60,004 nt of DNA from Streptomyces sp. ADI95-17 (lineage in GTDB: Bacteria; Actinomycetota; Actinomycetes; Streptomycetales; Streptomycetaceae): the NCBI RefSeq assembly GCF_003846175.1, contig NZ_ML123045.1, forward strand, positions 301,705-361,708. Direction: 5' to 3'. The notes beneath the pieces were generated by a model that worked only from the letters and a program-made list of their open reading frames with translations, did no database searches and was not told where the DNA came from. Both the position numbers and the translations under genes were made by a program. Every line of letters starts with the position of its first letter. Within the stretch, counting starts at the first letter, position 1. Below are positions 15,777 to 24,003 of this stretch, one piece after another.

Positions 15777-17204
15777 ATGTGGATGGGCATCGATCTCGGC
15801 ACGCAGAGCGTCCGGGCGGTGGTGGCGGCGGACGACGGCGAGATCCTCGGCAGCGGCTCCGCCCCGCTCACGGGCAGACGTGACGGCGTACGGCATGAGC
15901 AGCGGCCCCTCGACTGGTGGACGGCGCTGTGCGCGGCCAGCCGTCAGGCGCTGCGCGACTGCCCCGCCCCGCGCGCGCTGGCCGTCTGCGCCACCTCCGG
16001 CACCGTGCTGCTCGGCGACCGGGAGGGGCGGCCGCTGACCCCGGGGGTGATGTACGACGACGGGCGGGCCGTCGCGGAGGCGGCCAGGGCCAAGGCCCCG
16101 CCGAGCTGGGCGCTGCCCAAGGTGATGTGGCTGCTGAAGGAGTACGGGGCAGGGGCGGGCGACGCCGTACGGGTGATGCACCAGGCCGATCTGGTCCTGG
16201 CCCGGCTCGCCGGGACGCCGCTGCCCACCGATTCCAGCCATGCCCTGAAGACCGGCTACGACCTGGAGCGGAACGACTGGCCGCGGCGCAGGTTCGGGAA
16301 GCTGGGCCTGCCCGACGGGATCTTCCCGGACGTGGTGCGGCCGGGCACGAGGATCGGCGAGGTGGGGCGGGCGGCGGCCGAGGAGACCGGGATCCCGGCG
16401 GGCACCGCCGTCGTGGCCGGGATGACGGACGGGTGCGCGGCGCAGCTCGCCTCCGGTTCGCTGGCCGTCGGCTCCTGGAATTCGGTGCTCGGCACGACGC
16501 TGGTCCTGAAAGGGGTCACCTCGTCGCCGGTCGAGGACCCGGCCGGGGTCGTCTACAACCACCGCGCGCCGGACGGGAGCTGGCTGCCGGGCGGCGCCTC
16601 GGGGGTCGGGGGCGGGGTGCTGACCGCCGCCTTCCCTGCGGTGGACCCGATCCGCATGGACGCGCTGGCCCGCGACCACGAACCGGCTCGGGTGGTGGCG
16701 TACCCGCTGGTGGCGACGGGGGAGCGGTTCCCGTTCGTGGCGCCGGAGGCCACCGGCTTCCTGCTCGGCGAGCCCGCCTCCGACGCCGAGCACTGGCTGG
16801 CCCTGCTCACCGGCGTGGGCCTGGTCGAACGGCTCTGCTTCGACTACCTCGACCTGCTCGGCGCCCAGAACTACGGCCGGCTCACCCTCACCGGCGGCGC
16901 GGCCCGCAGCGGCTACTGGAGCAGACTGCGCGCCGACATCCTCGGCCGGCCCGTGTACATCCCGCAGTACAGCGAACCCGCCCTCGGCATGGCGATCCTC
17001 GCCGCGTACGGTGCGGGGGCCGGGGCCGGTCTGGCCAGGACGGCGGGCGCGATGGTGCGGCTGCGCCACGTGCTGCACCCGCATCCGGTGCGTACCGCGT
17101 GGTACGCCGAGCCGTACCTCACGCTGGTGGACGAACTGGAGCGACGCGGCTGGCTCCCCGGCCCGGTCGCCGCCCACGCCCGGACCCGAACGGAGCGGTC
17201 ATGA
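15777..17204 (+). CDS. FGGY-family carbohydrate kinase (D-ribulose kinase-like)
   Basis: The protein is 475 residues from ATG 15777, which has a good AGAGGGG site; the frame is open 11 codons further up. The phosphate loop is MGIDLGTQSVRAV, the mid-region is DSSHALKTGYDLERNDWP, and the C-terminal adenosine motif is LTLTGGAARSGYW. The D-x-x-x-A-L-K-x-G-Y-D segment recalls the FGGY group assigned to D-ribulose/xylulose-type kinases. It diverges from the transport operon and likely uses the same or a downstream metabolite. Confidence 0.82.
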   Translation: MWMGIDLGTQSVRAVVAADDGEILGSGSAPLTGRRDGVRHEQRPLDWWTALCAASRQALRDCPAPRALAVCATSGTVLLGDREGRPLTPGVMYDDGRAVAEAARAKAPPSWALPKVMWLLKEYGAGAGDAVRVMHQADLVLARLAGTPLPTDSSHALKTGYDLERNDWPRRRFGKLGLPDGIFPDVVRPGTRIGEVGRAAAEETGIPAGTAVVAGMTDGCAAQLASGSLAVGSWNSVLGTTLVLKGVTSSPVEDPAGVVYNHRAPDGSWLPGGASGVGGGVLTAAFPAVDPIRMDALARDHEPARVVAYPLVATGERFPFVAPEATGFLLGEPASDAEHWLALLTGVGLVERLCFDYLDLLGAQNYGRLTLTGGAARSGYWSRLRADILGRPVYIPQYSEPALGMAILAAYGAGAGAGLARTAGAMVRLRHVLHPHPVRTAWYAEPYLTLVDELERRGWLPGPVAAHARTRTERS

Positions 17205-17235
17205 CCGCCCGGCCCCGAACGGAGAAGCCATGACC
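17178..17235 (+). repeat. 29-bp imperfect tandem duplication containing ribosome-binding site and start
   Basis: Bases 17178-17206 and 17207-17235 are two adjacent copies of the same 29-base unit with only a few changes. Each has GAACGGAG followed by five bases and ATGACC. The first copy forms the kinase stop and a new start (ATG 17201). The second forms the histidine-phosphatase start (ATG 17230). Confidence 0.85.
17201..17233 (+). CDS. 10-codon relay ORF created by the duplication
   Basis: The frame ATG 17201 to TGA 17231-17233 encodes MTARPRTEKP. Its start overlaps the kinase stop (ATGA) and its stop overlaps the phosphatase start (ATGA), with GGAG before both starts. A ribosome ending the kinase could therefore pass through the short frame before initiating the phosphatase. 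Whether the peptide is made, or matters, is unknown. The start/stop geometry is seen directly. Confidence 0.45.
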   Translation: MTARPRTEKP

Positions 17236-17871
17236 AGGAGCCCGGCCACCCTGCTGCTCGCCCGCCACGGGCAGACCGTCTGGCACGCGGAGAACCGCTA
17301 CGCCGGGGTCAGCGACATCGCCCTCACCGACGAGGGCCGCCGCCAGGCCCGGCAGCTGGGCGACTGGGCGCCCCGGAACGGGGTCGACGCGATCTGGACG
17401 TCCACGGTCGGCCGGGCGATCGAGACCGCGCAGCCCGCGTGCGAGGCGCTCGGCCTCGTCCCCCGGCGCGAACACGAGCTGCGCGAATGCGACTTCGGCG
17501 AGGTGGAGGGGCGCACCCTGGCGGAGTTCGCGGCCGAGCAGCCGGAACGGGCCCGGGAGTACCGCGCCGACCCGGTGGCCCACCCCTTTCCGGGGGCCGA
17601 GGACCCCCGGGCCGCGGCGGCCCGGGGGACGGCGGCGCTGCGCCGGATCGCGGACGGGCACCCGGGGCAGCGGGTGCTCGTCGTCGCGCACAACACCCTG
17701 CTGCGACTGGTGCTGTGCGAACTGCTGTCGATTCCGCTTGGCTCCTACCGCCGGGTCTTCCCGCAGCTGCGGAACGCGGCGGTGAGCGAGGTGCGGATCG
17801 GGGAGGAGGGCGGTGCGCTGCTCTCCCTCAACGTGCCCTGCGCACCGGAGGCACCCGGCGTCAGCCCCTGA
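17230..17871 (+). CDS. Histidine phosphatase family protein
   Basis: The 213-residue phosphoglycerate-mutase-like phosphatase has the catalytic LARHGQT motif at the N terminus, the acid in ELRECDFGEVEG and the second His in VLVVAHNT. It starts within the second copy of the 29-bp repeat. It could hydrolyse a sugar phosphate produced by the neighbouring kinase, as a detoxifying or balancing enzyme; alpha-ribazole phosphatase is another family role. Its 3' end overlaps the converging permease gene by 11 bp. Confidence 0.85.
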   Translation: MTRSPATLLLARHGQTVWHAENRYAGVSDIALTDEGRRQARQLGDWAPRNGVDAIWTSTVGRAIETAQPACEALGLVPRREHELRECDFGEVEGRTLAEFAAEQPERAREYRADPVAHPFPGAEDPRAAAARGTAALRRIADGHPGQRVLVVAHNTLLRLVLCELLSIPLGSYRRVFPQLRNAAVSEVRIGEEGGALLSLNVPCAPEAPGVSP

Positions 17872-19279
17872 CGGCCGCCGCCCGACGCTGCCGTACGACA
17901 CCGATGGCGCAGAGCACGAGGGTCATGGCGCCGGTGGCCAGCAGCTGGTCACGGGTGTCCGGCTGGCGGAGCATCAGGAAGAAGATGCCGGCCATGGCCA
18001 GGAGCGCCACCACCGTCAGGAACGGGAAGAACCACATCCGTACCACCAGCAGATCGGGCGCCACGCGCTCCAGCCGGGCGCGCAGAATCAGATGGGAGAC
18101 GGCGATGAAGATCCAGACGACCAGGATCACCGCGCCGATCATGTTGAGCAGCCACGGGAACACGTCGTCGGGACGCCAGTAGCTGAGCAGCACGCACAGG
18201 AAACCGAACACGGACGAGACCAGCACCGCGGTGCGCGGGACGCCCGAGGAGATCCGGCCGAGCCGCTTCGGGCCCTGGCCGCGGCCGACCAGCGAACAGG
18301 CCATCCGCGAGGCGCCGTAGATGTTGGCGTTCATCGCGGAGAGCAGGGCGATCAGGATGACCACGTTCATGATCTCGGCCGCGCCGTTGATGCCGAGGTG
18401 GTCCAGTGCCGCGTAGAACGGGCCGACCTCCACGACCTTCGGGTCGTCCCACGGGACGAGCGTGACGACGACCGCCATCGAGCCGACGTAGAACAGCGCG
18501 ATCCGCCACATCGCCGTCCGCACGGCCCTGGCGACGCCCTGCACCGGGTTCTCGGACTCGGCCGCGGCGATGGTGACGGTCTCCAGACCGCCGTACGCGA
18601 AGACGGAGGCGAGCAGCCCGATCACCAGGCCCTCGGCGCCGTTCGGCATGAACCCGCCCTCACCGCTGAGGTTGGCGGTGCCGGGGGCGTCCGTGCCGGG
18701 CAGTACGCCCAGGATCGCCAGCACGCCGAGGACCAGGAAGAGTGTGATCGCCACGACCTTGAGGGCGGCGAACCAGAACTCGAACTCGCCGAACTTCGTC
18801 ACCGAGGCCAGGTTGGTGCCCAGGAAGACCACCATGAACAGCGCGACCCAGGCCCACTCCGGGGTGCCGGGCAGCCAGCCGGTGACGATCTTCGCGGCTC
18901 CGATGCCCTCCAGGCCGACCGCGACGCAGAGCAGCACCCAGAACGCCCAGCCGGCGGTGAACCCCGCCCAGGGGCCGATCGCCCGCTCCGCGTGGACGGA
19001 GAAGGAGCCGGACGCCGGGTTCGCCGCCGACATCTCGCCGAGCATGCGCATCACGAGCATGACCAGCAGCCCGGAGACGGTGTACGCGATGATGATCGAC
19101 GGGCCCGCGGCGGCGATGCCCGCGCCCGAGCCGACGAAGAGCCCGGCGCCGATGACCCCGCCGAGGGCGATCATCGACAGATGACGCTGCTTGAGCCCGT
19201 GGGTGAGAGCCGAATCGGCCGCGGCGTCGGAGACGGCGGCCGGGGAGCCGGTGGGGGGAGACGCGGAATTCCGAGACAT
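17861..19279 (-). CDS. APC-family amino-acid permease (GabP-like)
   Basis: The 472-residue permease has about 12 transmembrane helices. The first helix, SMIALGGVIGAGLFVGSG, carries the G-x-G-L-F substrate-binding motif of the amino acid-polyamine-organocation superfamily, and the consensus loop is ESENPVQGVARAV. ATG 19279 is chosen where homology begins (MSRNSASPP). It is a clear paralogue of the permease at 21702-23156. The substrate is probably GABA, an aromatic or another amino acid, taken up with protons. Confidence 0.88.
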   Translation of the reverse strand: MSRNSASPPTGSPAAVSDAAADSALTHGLKQRHLSMIALGGVIGAGLFVGSGAGIAAAGPSIIIAYTVSGLLVMLVMRMLGEMSAANPASGSFSVHAERAIGPWAGFTAGWAFWVLLCVAVGLEGIGAAKIVTGWLPGTPEWAWVALFMVVFLGTNLASVTKFGEFEFWFAALKVVAITLFLVLGVLAILGVLPGTDAPGTANLSGEGGFMPNGAEGLVIGLLASVFAYGGLETVTIAAAESENPVQGVARAVRTAMWRIALFYVGSMAVVVTLVPWDDPKVVEVGPFYAALDHLGINGAAEIMNVVILIALLSAMNANIYGASRMACSLVGRGQGPKRLGRISSGVPRTAVLVSSVFGFLCVLLSYWRPDDVFPWLLNMIGAVILVVWIFIAVSHLILRARLERVAPDLLVVRMWFFPFLTVVALLAMAGIFFLMLRQPDTRDQLLATGAMTLVLCAIGVVRQRRAAAVRG

Positions 19280-19753
19280 GGACAAGCTCTGTTCGATCGG
19301 TGAGACGTGGGGGACGCACGGTGGTACGTGGGGGGACGTGCGCGCACAGTCTGAGCACGCGCCCCGCCGAGGGGGAACCACTGTCCGCTATACGGGCACG
19401 ATGCTCACACAAGGTGCACACCTGGACACGTGGGGCGGCAGTACGGGATCCGGCCGGGGCGGCCCCGGTGCCTCCGCCGGCCCGCCCCGGGTGGCGGCGG
19501 CCGGCCGGCCCGGACGGAATTGGCGGGAACCTACAGTCCGCCCCGGCGGCCCTGCCCGCCCGGATCCGGGCCGCTCCGCCCCCAGCTCAGTGACGAGCAT
19601 CACGCCGTCGCGCGATTGCGTACCGCTCTTTGTGCGGACCCCACCAACGCCCAGGTCAACGCTTTGTGGGCCACTGATGGTGATCGGGCGTTAACCCGTG
19701 GGCTAACGTCGGGCTCAGTCTGTCCCCACCTGCCCTCACCCCGCGGAGTCCCG
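19280..19753. other. Non-coding region between divergent permease and bioY
   Basis: This is 474 bp without a convincing gene. The frames here are G/C-bias shadows without ribosome-binding sites. It contains promoters for both neighbours, G/C-rich inverted-repeat sequence at about 19445-19515, and the 20-bp near-palindrome at 19689-19708 just upstream of bioY. Confidence 0.5.
19689..19708. promoter_or_regulatory. 20-bp near-perfect palindrome upstream of bioY
   Basis: CGTTAACCCGTGGGCTAACG pairs 9-bp arms (one mismatch) around GT, 45 bp before the bioY start. Its size and position suit a dimeric repressor. A biotin-responsive regulator (BioQ/TetR type) is a reasonable guess, but I do not claim a consensus match. 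Confidence 0.5.
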
Positions 19754-20350
19754 ATGAGCACTGCTGCCGCCGCCCCTGCCCGCACCGGAGCGGTCCTCGC
19801 CGACCTGCTGCCCGCCGCCAGGCACCGTTACGCCGTCGACACGGCCCTGGTCCTCGGTGGCGCCGCGCTCACCGGCATCGCCGCCCAGATCGCCGTGCCG
19901 GTCCCCGGCTCCCCGGTACCGGTCACCGGCCAGACCTTCGCCGCGCTCCTCGTCGGCACCGCGCTCGGCGCCCGCCGCGGCTTCCTCTCCCTCGCGGTGT
20001 ACGCGCTGGTGGGCATGGCCGGCATGCCGTGGTTCTCCGAGGGCACCTCCGGAATGGGCTTCCCCTCGTTCGGCTACGTCCTCGGCATGCTGCTCGCCGC
20101 CTCCGTGGTCGGCGGCCTCGCCCGCCGCGGCGGCGACCGCTCCGTGCTGCGCACCGCGGGCACGATGGTGCTGGGCTCCGCGATCATCTACGCGGTCGGC
20201 GTCCCGTACCTGGCGCTGGCCACCGGCATGTCGGCGAGCGCCGCGATCGCGGCCGGCCTGGTGCCGTTCCTGCTCGGTGACGCGCTGAAGGCCGCGCTGG
20301 CCATGGGCGCGCTGCCCGCGGCCTGGAAGCTCATCGGCCGCCGGGGCTGA
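19754..20350 (+). CDS. bioY: BioY-family biotin transporter S component
   Basis: The 198-residue membrane protein has six predicted helices. PVPGSPVPVTGQTFAALLVG is the family signature, and GYVLGMLLAASVVGGLARR is the next helix hairpin. BioY binds biotin and either works with an ECF AT module or alone. No bioM/bioN lies beside it, so a shared energizing module elsewhere, or solitary function, is implied. ATG 19754 follows GCGGAG. The last 20 bp overlap the converging oxidoreductase. Confidence 0.88.
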   Translation: MSTAAAAPARTGAVLADLLPAARHRYAVDTALVLGGAALTGIAAQIAVPVPGSPVPVTGQTFAALLVGTALGARRGFLSLAVYALVGMAGMPWFSEGTSGMGFPSFGYVLGMLLAASVVGGLARRGGDRSVLRTAGTMVLGSAIIYAVGVPYLALATGMSASAAIAAGLVPFLLGDALKAALAMGALPAAWKLIGRRG

Positions 20351-21629
20351 TCCCGTAGCTCCCTCCGAAGAGGCTCGCCGGGTCGTGACGCGACACCAGA
20401 CCGGCGAGCCTCTTCTGTGTCCGGGCGTCGTGGAAGCCCTCGGTCCGGTCCCCGCCGCCGAAGGAGAAGCCGAGCGACCGGCCCAGGGCGCCAGGGGCGA
20501 GCAGCCCGGCCACCTCCGCGTACAGGGCCCGCACCGACGCCACGTCCGTACCGTCCAGCGGTGAGAGCAGCCGCAGCAGGAACCCGGCCTCGCGGTAGGG
20601 CACCGCGTTGTCCACGGCGGGCCGGGCGGCGAGCGCGCCGCCCAGGTGGTTGAGCTGGACCACGGTCATCATCGGTGCCTTCGGACCGGTCAGCTCCAGC
20701 ACGCGTGCGGCGAGGTCCCCGTCCAGGCCGTCGAGCACCACGCTGTCGCCGTAGTAGGCGTGCGGGAACGGCGGGTCGCTGTGAATGGTGTGGCTGTCGG
20801 CGTACGCCATCTCCCGCAGCGAATCCGCGACGGCCGGACCGATCGCCCGCAGCGGCGCGACCAGCCGCTCGCCCTCGGCCGCGCTGCCGGTGTACGCGAC
20901 CCGTACCGAGATCACGTACCGCCCGCGCAGCGGCTCCGGCAGCTGCGGGAGGTCGGGGTAGCCGATCGCCGCCAGCGAGGACGTCAGGGTGTCGGGCACG
21001 GTCCGGGTCCACTCCAGATAGCGGCCGGCCACCTCGGCGGCGGTCCCGTCCCCGTGGAAGGCGATCGAACCGCCGTACAGCCGCTCGGCCTCCACCAGGC
21101 CGATCTCCATGGCGGTCACCACGCCGAGCCGGTGGCCTCCGCCGCGCAGCGCCCAGAACAGATCGGGCTCGCCGGCCGGGGAGACCCGGCGCAGCACCCC
21201 GTCGGCCGTCACCACGTCCAGCGCCCGCACATGGTCGGCCGCGTATCCGAACTCCCTGGCCAGGACGGGGAGCCCGCCGCCGAGGGTGTAGGAGACCGCG
21301 CCGACCGACGGGGACGATCCGTTCAGCGGGGCGAGGCCGTACGGCACGGCGGCCTCGATCACCTGCCCCCAGGTGACGCCCGCGCCGATCCGGGCGGTGC
21401 GGCGGACCGGGTCGATCTCGACGGAGTCCATCCGGCGGGTGCTGATCAGGACCCCGCCCTCGATGGCGCCGGGCTGCCCGTGGCCGGTGGCGTGGACGTG
21501 GACCGGGAGGCCGCGCGCGGCGGCGTCGGCCACGGCGGCGCGTACGTCCTCGGCGCGGGCGGCCTCCACGACGAGGTCGGGGCGGATCGCGAAACCGGTC
21601 TGGAAGCCGGACGGGGCGGTGGTGGTCAT
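20331..21629 (-). CDS. FAD-binding oxidoreductase (BBE-like)
   Basis: The 432-residue protein has an N-terminal FAD_binding_4 (PCMH) domain. The ATGHG motif (His about residue 50) occupies the position of the His that covalently holds FAD in relatives, and GVTWGQVIEAA and SVGAVSYTLGGGLPVLAREFG continue the domain. The C terminus resembles a short berberine-bridge segment. No Cys is seen for a second flavin link. The gene has a 12-bp hairpin enclosing its ribosome-binding site. The substrate is unknown; sugar or secondary-metabolite oxidation is typical. Confidence 0.85.
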   Translation of the reverse strand: MTTTAPSGFQTGFAIRPDLVVEAARAEDVRAAVADAAARGLPVHVHATGHGQPGAIEGGVLISTRRMDSVEIDPVRRTARIGAGVTWGQVIEAAVPYGLAPLNGSSPSVGAVSYTLGGGLPVLAREFGYAADHVRALDVVTADGVLRRVSPAGEPDLFWALRGGGHRLGVVTAMEIGLVEAERLYGGSIAFHGDGTAAEVAGRYLEWTRTVPDTLTSSLAAIGYPDLPQLPEPLRGRYVISVRVAYTGSAAEGERLVAPLRAIGPAVADSLREMAYADSHTIHSDPPFPHAYYGDSVVLDGLDGDLAARVLELTGPKAPMMTVVQLNHLGGALAARPAVDNAVPYREAGFLLRLLSPLDGTDVASVRALYAEVAGLLAPGALGRSLGFSFGGGDRTEGFHDARTQKRLAGLVSRHDPASLFGGSYGISPGGR

Positions 21630-21630
21630 G

Positions 21631-21680
21631 GAAAGGCTCTCCGATCGCTCGCTCGGTGGCGTTGCAGGGGAGAGCCTTTC
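21631..21680 (-). promoter_or_regulatory. 12-bp perfect hairpin that sequesters the oxidoreductase ribosome-binding site
   Basis: On the minus strand GAAAGGCTCTCC (21680-21669) pairs with GGAGAGCCTTTC (21642-21631) across 26 bases, and the ATG follows one base later at 21629. The GGAGAG in the second arm is the Shine-Dalgarno site, so the folded RNA should hide it. A protein, antisense RNA or temperature could open it. It might alternatively act as a terminator of the upstream permease transcript. Confidence 0.6.
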
Positions 21681-21686
21681 CGGTAA

Positions 21687-21707
21687 ACCTGACAACGGCC
21701 GTCAGGT
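21687..21707. promoter_or_regulatory. 7-bp inverted repeat overlapping the permease stop codon
   Basis: ACCTGAC (21687-21693) and GTCAGGT (21701-21707) are perfect inverted arms with a 7-base spacer, overlapping the stop of the upstream permease. It may be an operator for the oxidoreductase promoter or a weak transcript-end hairpin. Confidence 0.4.
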
Positions 21708-23156
21708 ATTGACGGGCGTCTTCCCGGCCGCCCGGTTCCGGCGGCCCAGGGCCTCGCGGACCAGCGCGATCGCCACCACCAGCGCCGCGACGAGCAGCGA
21801 GAGCAGCACCTGCTCACGTCCGCTGTCGTCGGTCAGCATGTAGACCAGGACGAACGAGATCATCGCGATGGTCGCCCAGGTCAGGTACGGGAAGAGCCAC
21901 ATCCGTACGACCAGCTTCTCCGGCGACTCGCGCAGGATCATGCCGCGCATCCGCAGCTGGGTGAAGCAGATGACCAGCCAGACGAACAGCGCGACCGCAC
22001 CGGAGGAGTTCAGCAGGAACTGGAAGACGGTGTCGGGCCACTTGTAGTTGAAGAACACCGCGACGAAGCCGAAGACCACCGAGGACAGGATCGCGGCCTG
22101 CGGCACGCCCCGCTTGTTCGTCCGGGCGAACGCCTTCGGCGCGTCCCCGCGGCCGCCGAGCGAGAAGGCCATCCGGGAGGCCGTGTAGAGGCCGGAGTTC
22201 AGGCACGACAGCACGGCGGTGAGAACGATGACGTTCATGACCTGTCCGGCGTGCGGGATGCCGATGGAGTTGAGGGCGGCGACATAGCTGCCGTCCTTCA
22301 CGATCGACGCGTCGTTCCACGGCAGCAGCGTGAGCACGATGAAGATCGAGCCCAGGTAGAAGACGGCGATCCGCCAGATCACGCTGTTGGTGGCCTTCTG
22401 GACGGCGCGCTGCGGGTTCTCCGACTCGCCGGCGGCGAGGGTGACGATCTCGCTGCCCATGAAGGAGAAGACGACCATCAGCACACCGGTGAGGATGGCG
22501 CCCGGCCCCTCGGGGAAGAACCCGCCGGTGTCGGTGAGGTGCGCGAGTCCCGCGCCGGGGTTGTCCGAACCGGGCAGCAGCCCGAAGACGGCGAGCAGTC
22601 CGACGACCACGAAGGCGCCGATCGCCACGACCTTGATCCCGGCGAACCAGAACTCGAACTCGCCGTACGACCCGACCGAGACCAGGTTCGTCGCGGTCAG
22701 CACCACCATCACGATCAGCGCCCACGCCCACTGCGGGACGCCCGGTACCCAGCCCTCCAGGATCTTGGCACCCGCCGTGGCCTCGACGGCGAGCACCACG
22801 ACCCAGAAGAACCAGTACAGCCAGCCGATCGAGAAACCGGCCCAGCGGCCCAGCGCCTGGTCGGCGTAGGCGGAGAAGGAGCCCGAGCTGGGGCGGGCCG
22901 CGGCCATCTCACCGAGCATCCGCATCACGAAGACGACCATCAGGCCGACCAGCGCGTACGACAGCAGGATGGCGGGTCCGGCGGCGGCGATACCGGCGCC
23001 GGAGCCCACGAAGAGACCCGCGCCGATCACGCCGCCGATGGCGATCATCGAGAGATGGCGGTTCTTGAGCCCCGGCTTGAGGCCGTCCGGGGAGTGGGGG
23101 GAGTCCGGCTCGGCAGGCCGGTCGACCGGTCCGGCCGTGGTCGTCTGCGACGTCAT
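21702..23156 (-). CDS. APC-family amino-acid permease (GabP-like)
   Basis: The 484-residue, about 12-helix permease has first helix SMIAIGGVIGAGLFVGSG and the consensus loop ESENPQRAVQKATN. It is closely similar to the permease at 17861-19279 over its whole length, including the N-terminal region up to the first helix (LKxRHLSMIA). The C-terminal tail is basic. The two genes bracket bioY and the oxidoreductase, which suggests an old duplication with intervening insertion. Substrate assignment is not possible from sequence alone. Confidence 0.88.
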   Translation of the reverse strand: MTSQTTTAGPVDRPAEPDSPHSPDGLKPGLKNRHLSMIAIGGVIGAGLFVGSGAGIAAAGPAILLSYALVGLMVVFVMRMLGEMAAARPSSGSFSAYADQALGRWAGFSIGWLYWFFWVVVLAVEATAGAKILEGWVPGVPQWAWALIVMVVLTATNLVSVGSYGEFEFWFAGIKVVAIGAFVVVGLLAVFGLLPGSDNPGAGLAHLTDTGGFFPEGPGAILTGVLMVVFSFMGSEIVTLAAGESENPQRAVQKATNSVIWRIAVFYLGSIFIVLTLLPWNDASIVKDGSYVAALNSIGIPHAGQVMNVIVLTAVLSCLNSGLYTASRMAFSLGGRGDAPKAFARTNKRGVPQAAILSSVVFGFVAVFFNYKWPDTVFQFLLNSSGAVALFVWLVICFTQLRMRGMILRESPEKLVVRMWLFPYLTWATIAMISFVLVYMLTDDSGREQVLLSLLVAALVVAIALVREALGRRNRAAGKTPVNT

Positions 23157-23425
23157 GGATCGAATCCTTACGTTCTCGGATCACGCGATGAGCGCCCGGC
23201 CGCCGCAGTGGGGTGCGACGGCGAGTGATGCATTGAAGCCCGGCGAACGGTAAAAGCGGAACCCCTTCTTCCGAATCGTTGACCCGATCGTTGCCCATGT
23301 GGCCCCGCTCACACGGAATCCGCGCAGCGCGGTCACACGGAGTCGCCGCAGGTCCCGGCCGGACCGGCCGGAACGTTCCGACCCCGATGGCGGCTGCCCC
23401 GTGTCGCACGTGCCACACTCGGAAC
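23157..23425. other. Intergenic region, permease/rpiB divergent promoters
   Basis: These 269 bp lie between the divergent permease and rpiB. I see no gene, clear operator or long repeat. The rpiB side carries CACACT a few bases before the start and no strong ribosome-binding site, so rpiB may have a very short leader. Confidence 0.4.
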
Positions 23426-23914
<489 letters not shown>

Positions 23915-23933
23915 CCGGCCCACCCACCCGCTC

Positions 23934-23964
23934 GCTGTGCCGCCGGCGCCCCCGGCGGCACAGC
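23934..23964 (+). terminator. 13-bp hairpin after rpiB
   Basis: GCTGTGCCGCCGG (23934-23946) pairs perfectly with CCGGCGGCACAGC (23952-23964) over a 5-base loop, 20 bp after the rpiB stop and 40 bp before the glycosylase start. It probably ends or attenuates the rpiB transcript. Confidence 0.7.
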
Positions 23965-24003
23965 CATGTCCGCCCCCGTATCCGATCGAGGAGAGCCGCC
24001 GCC

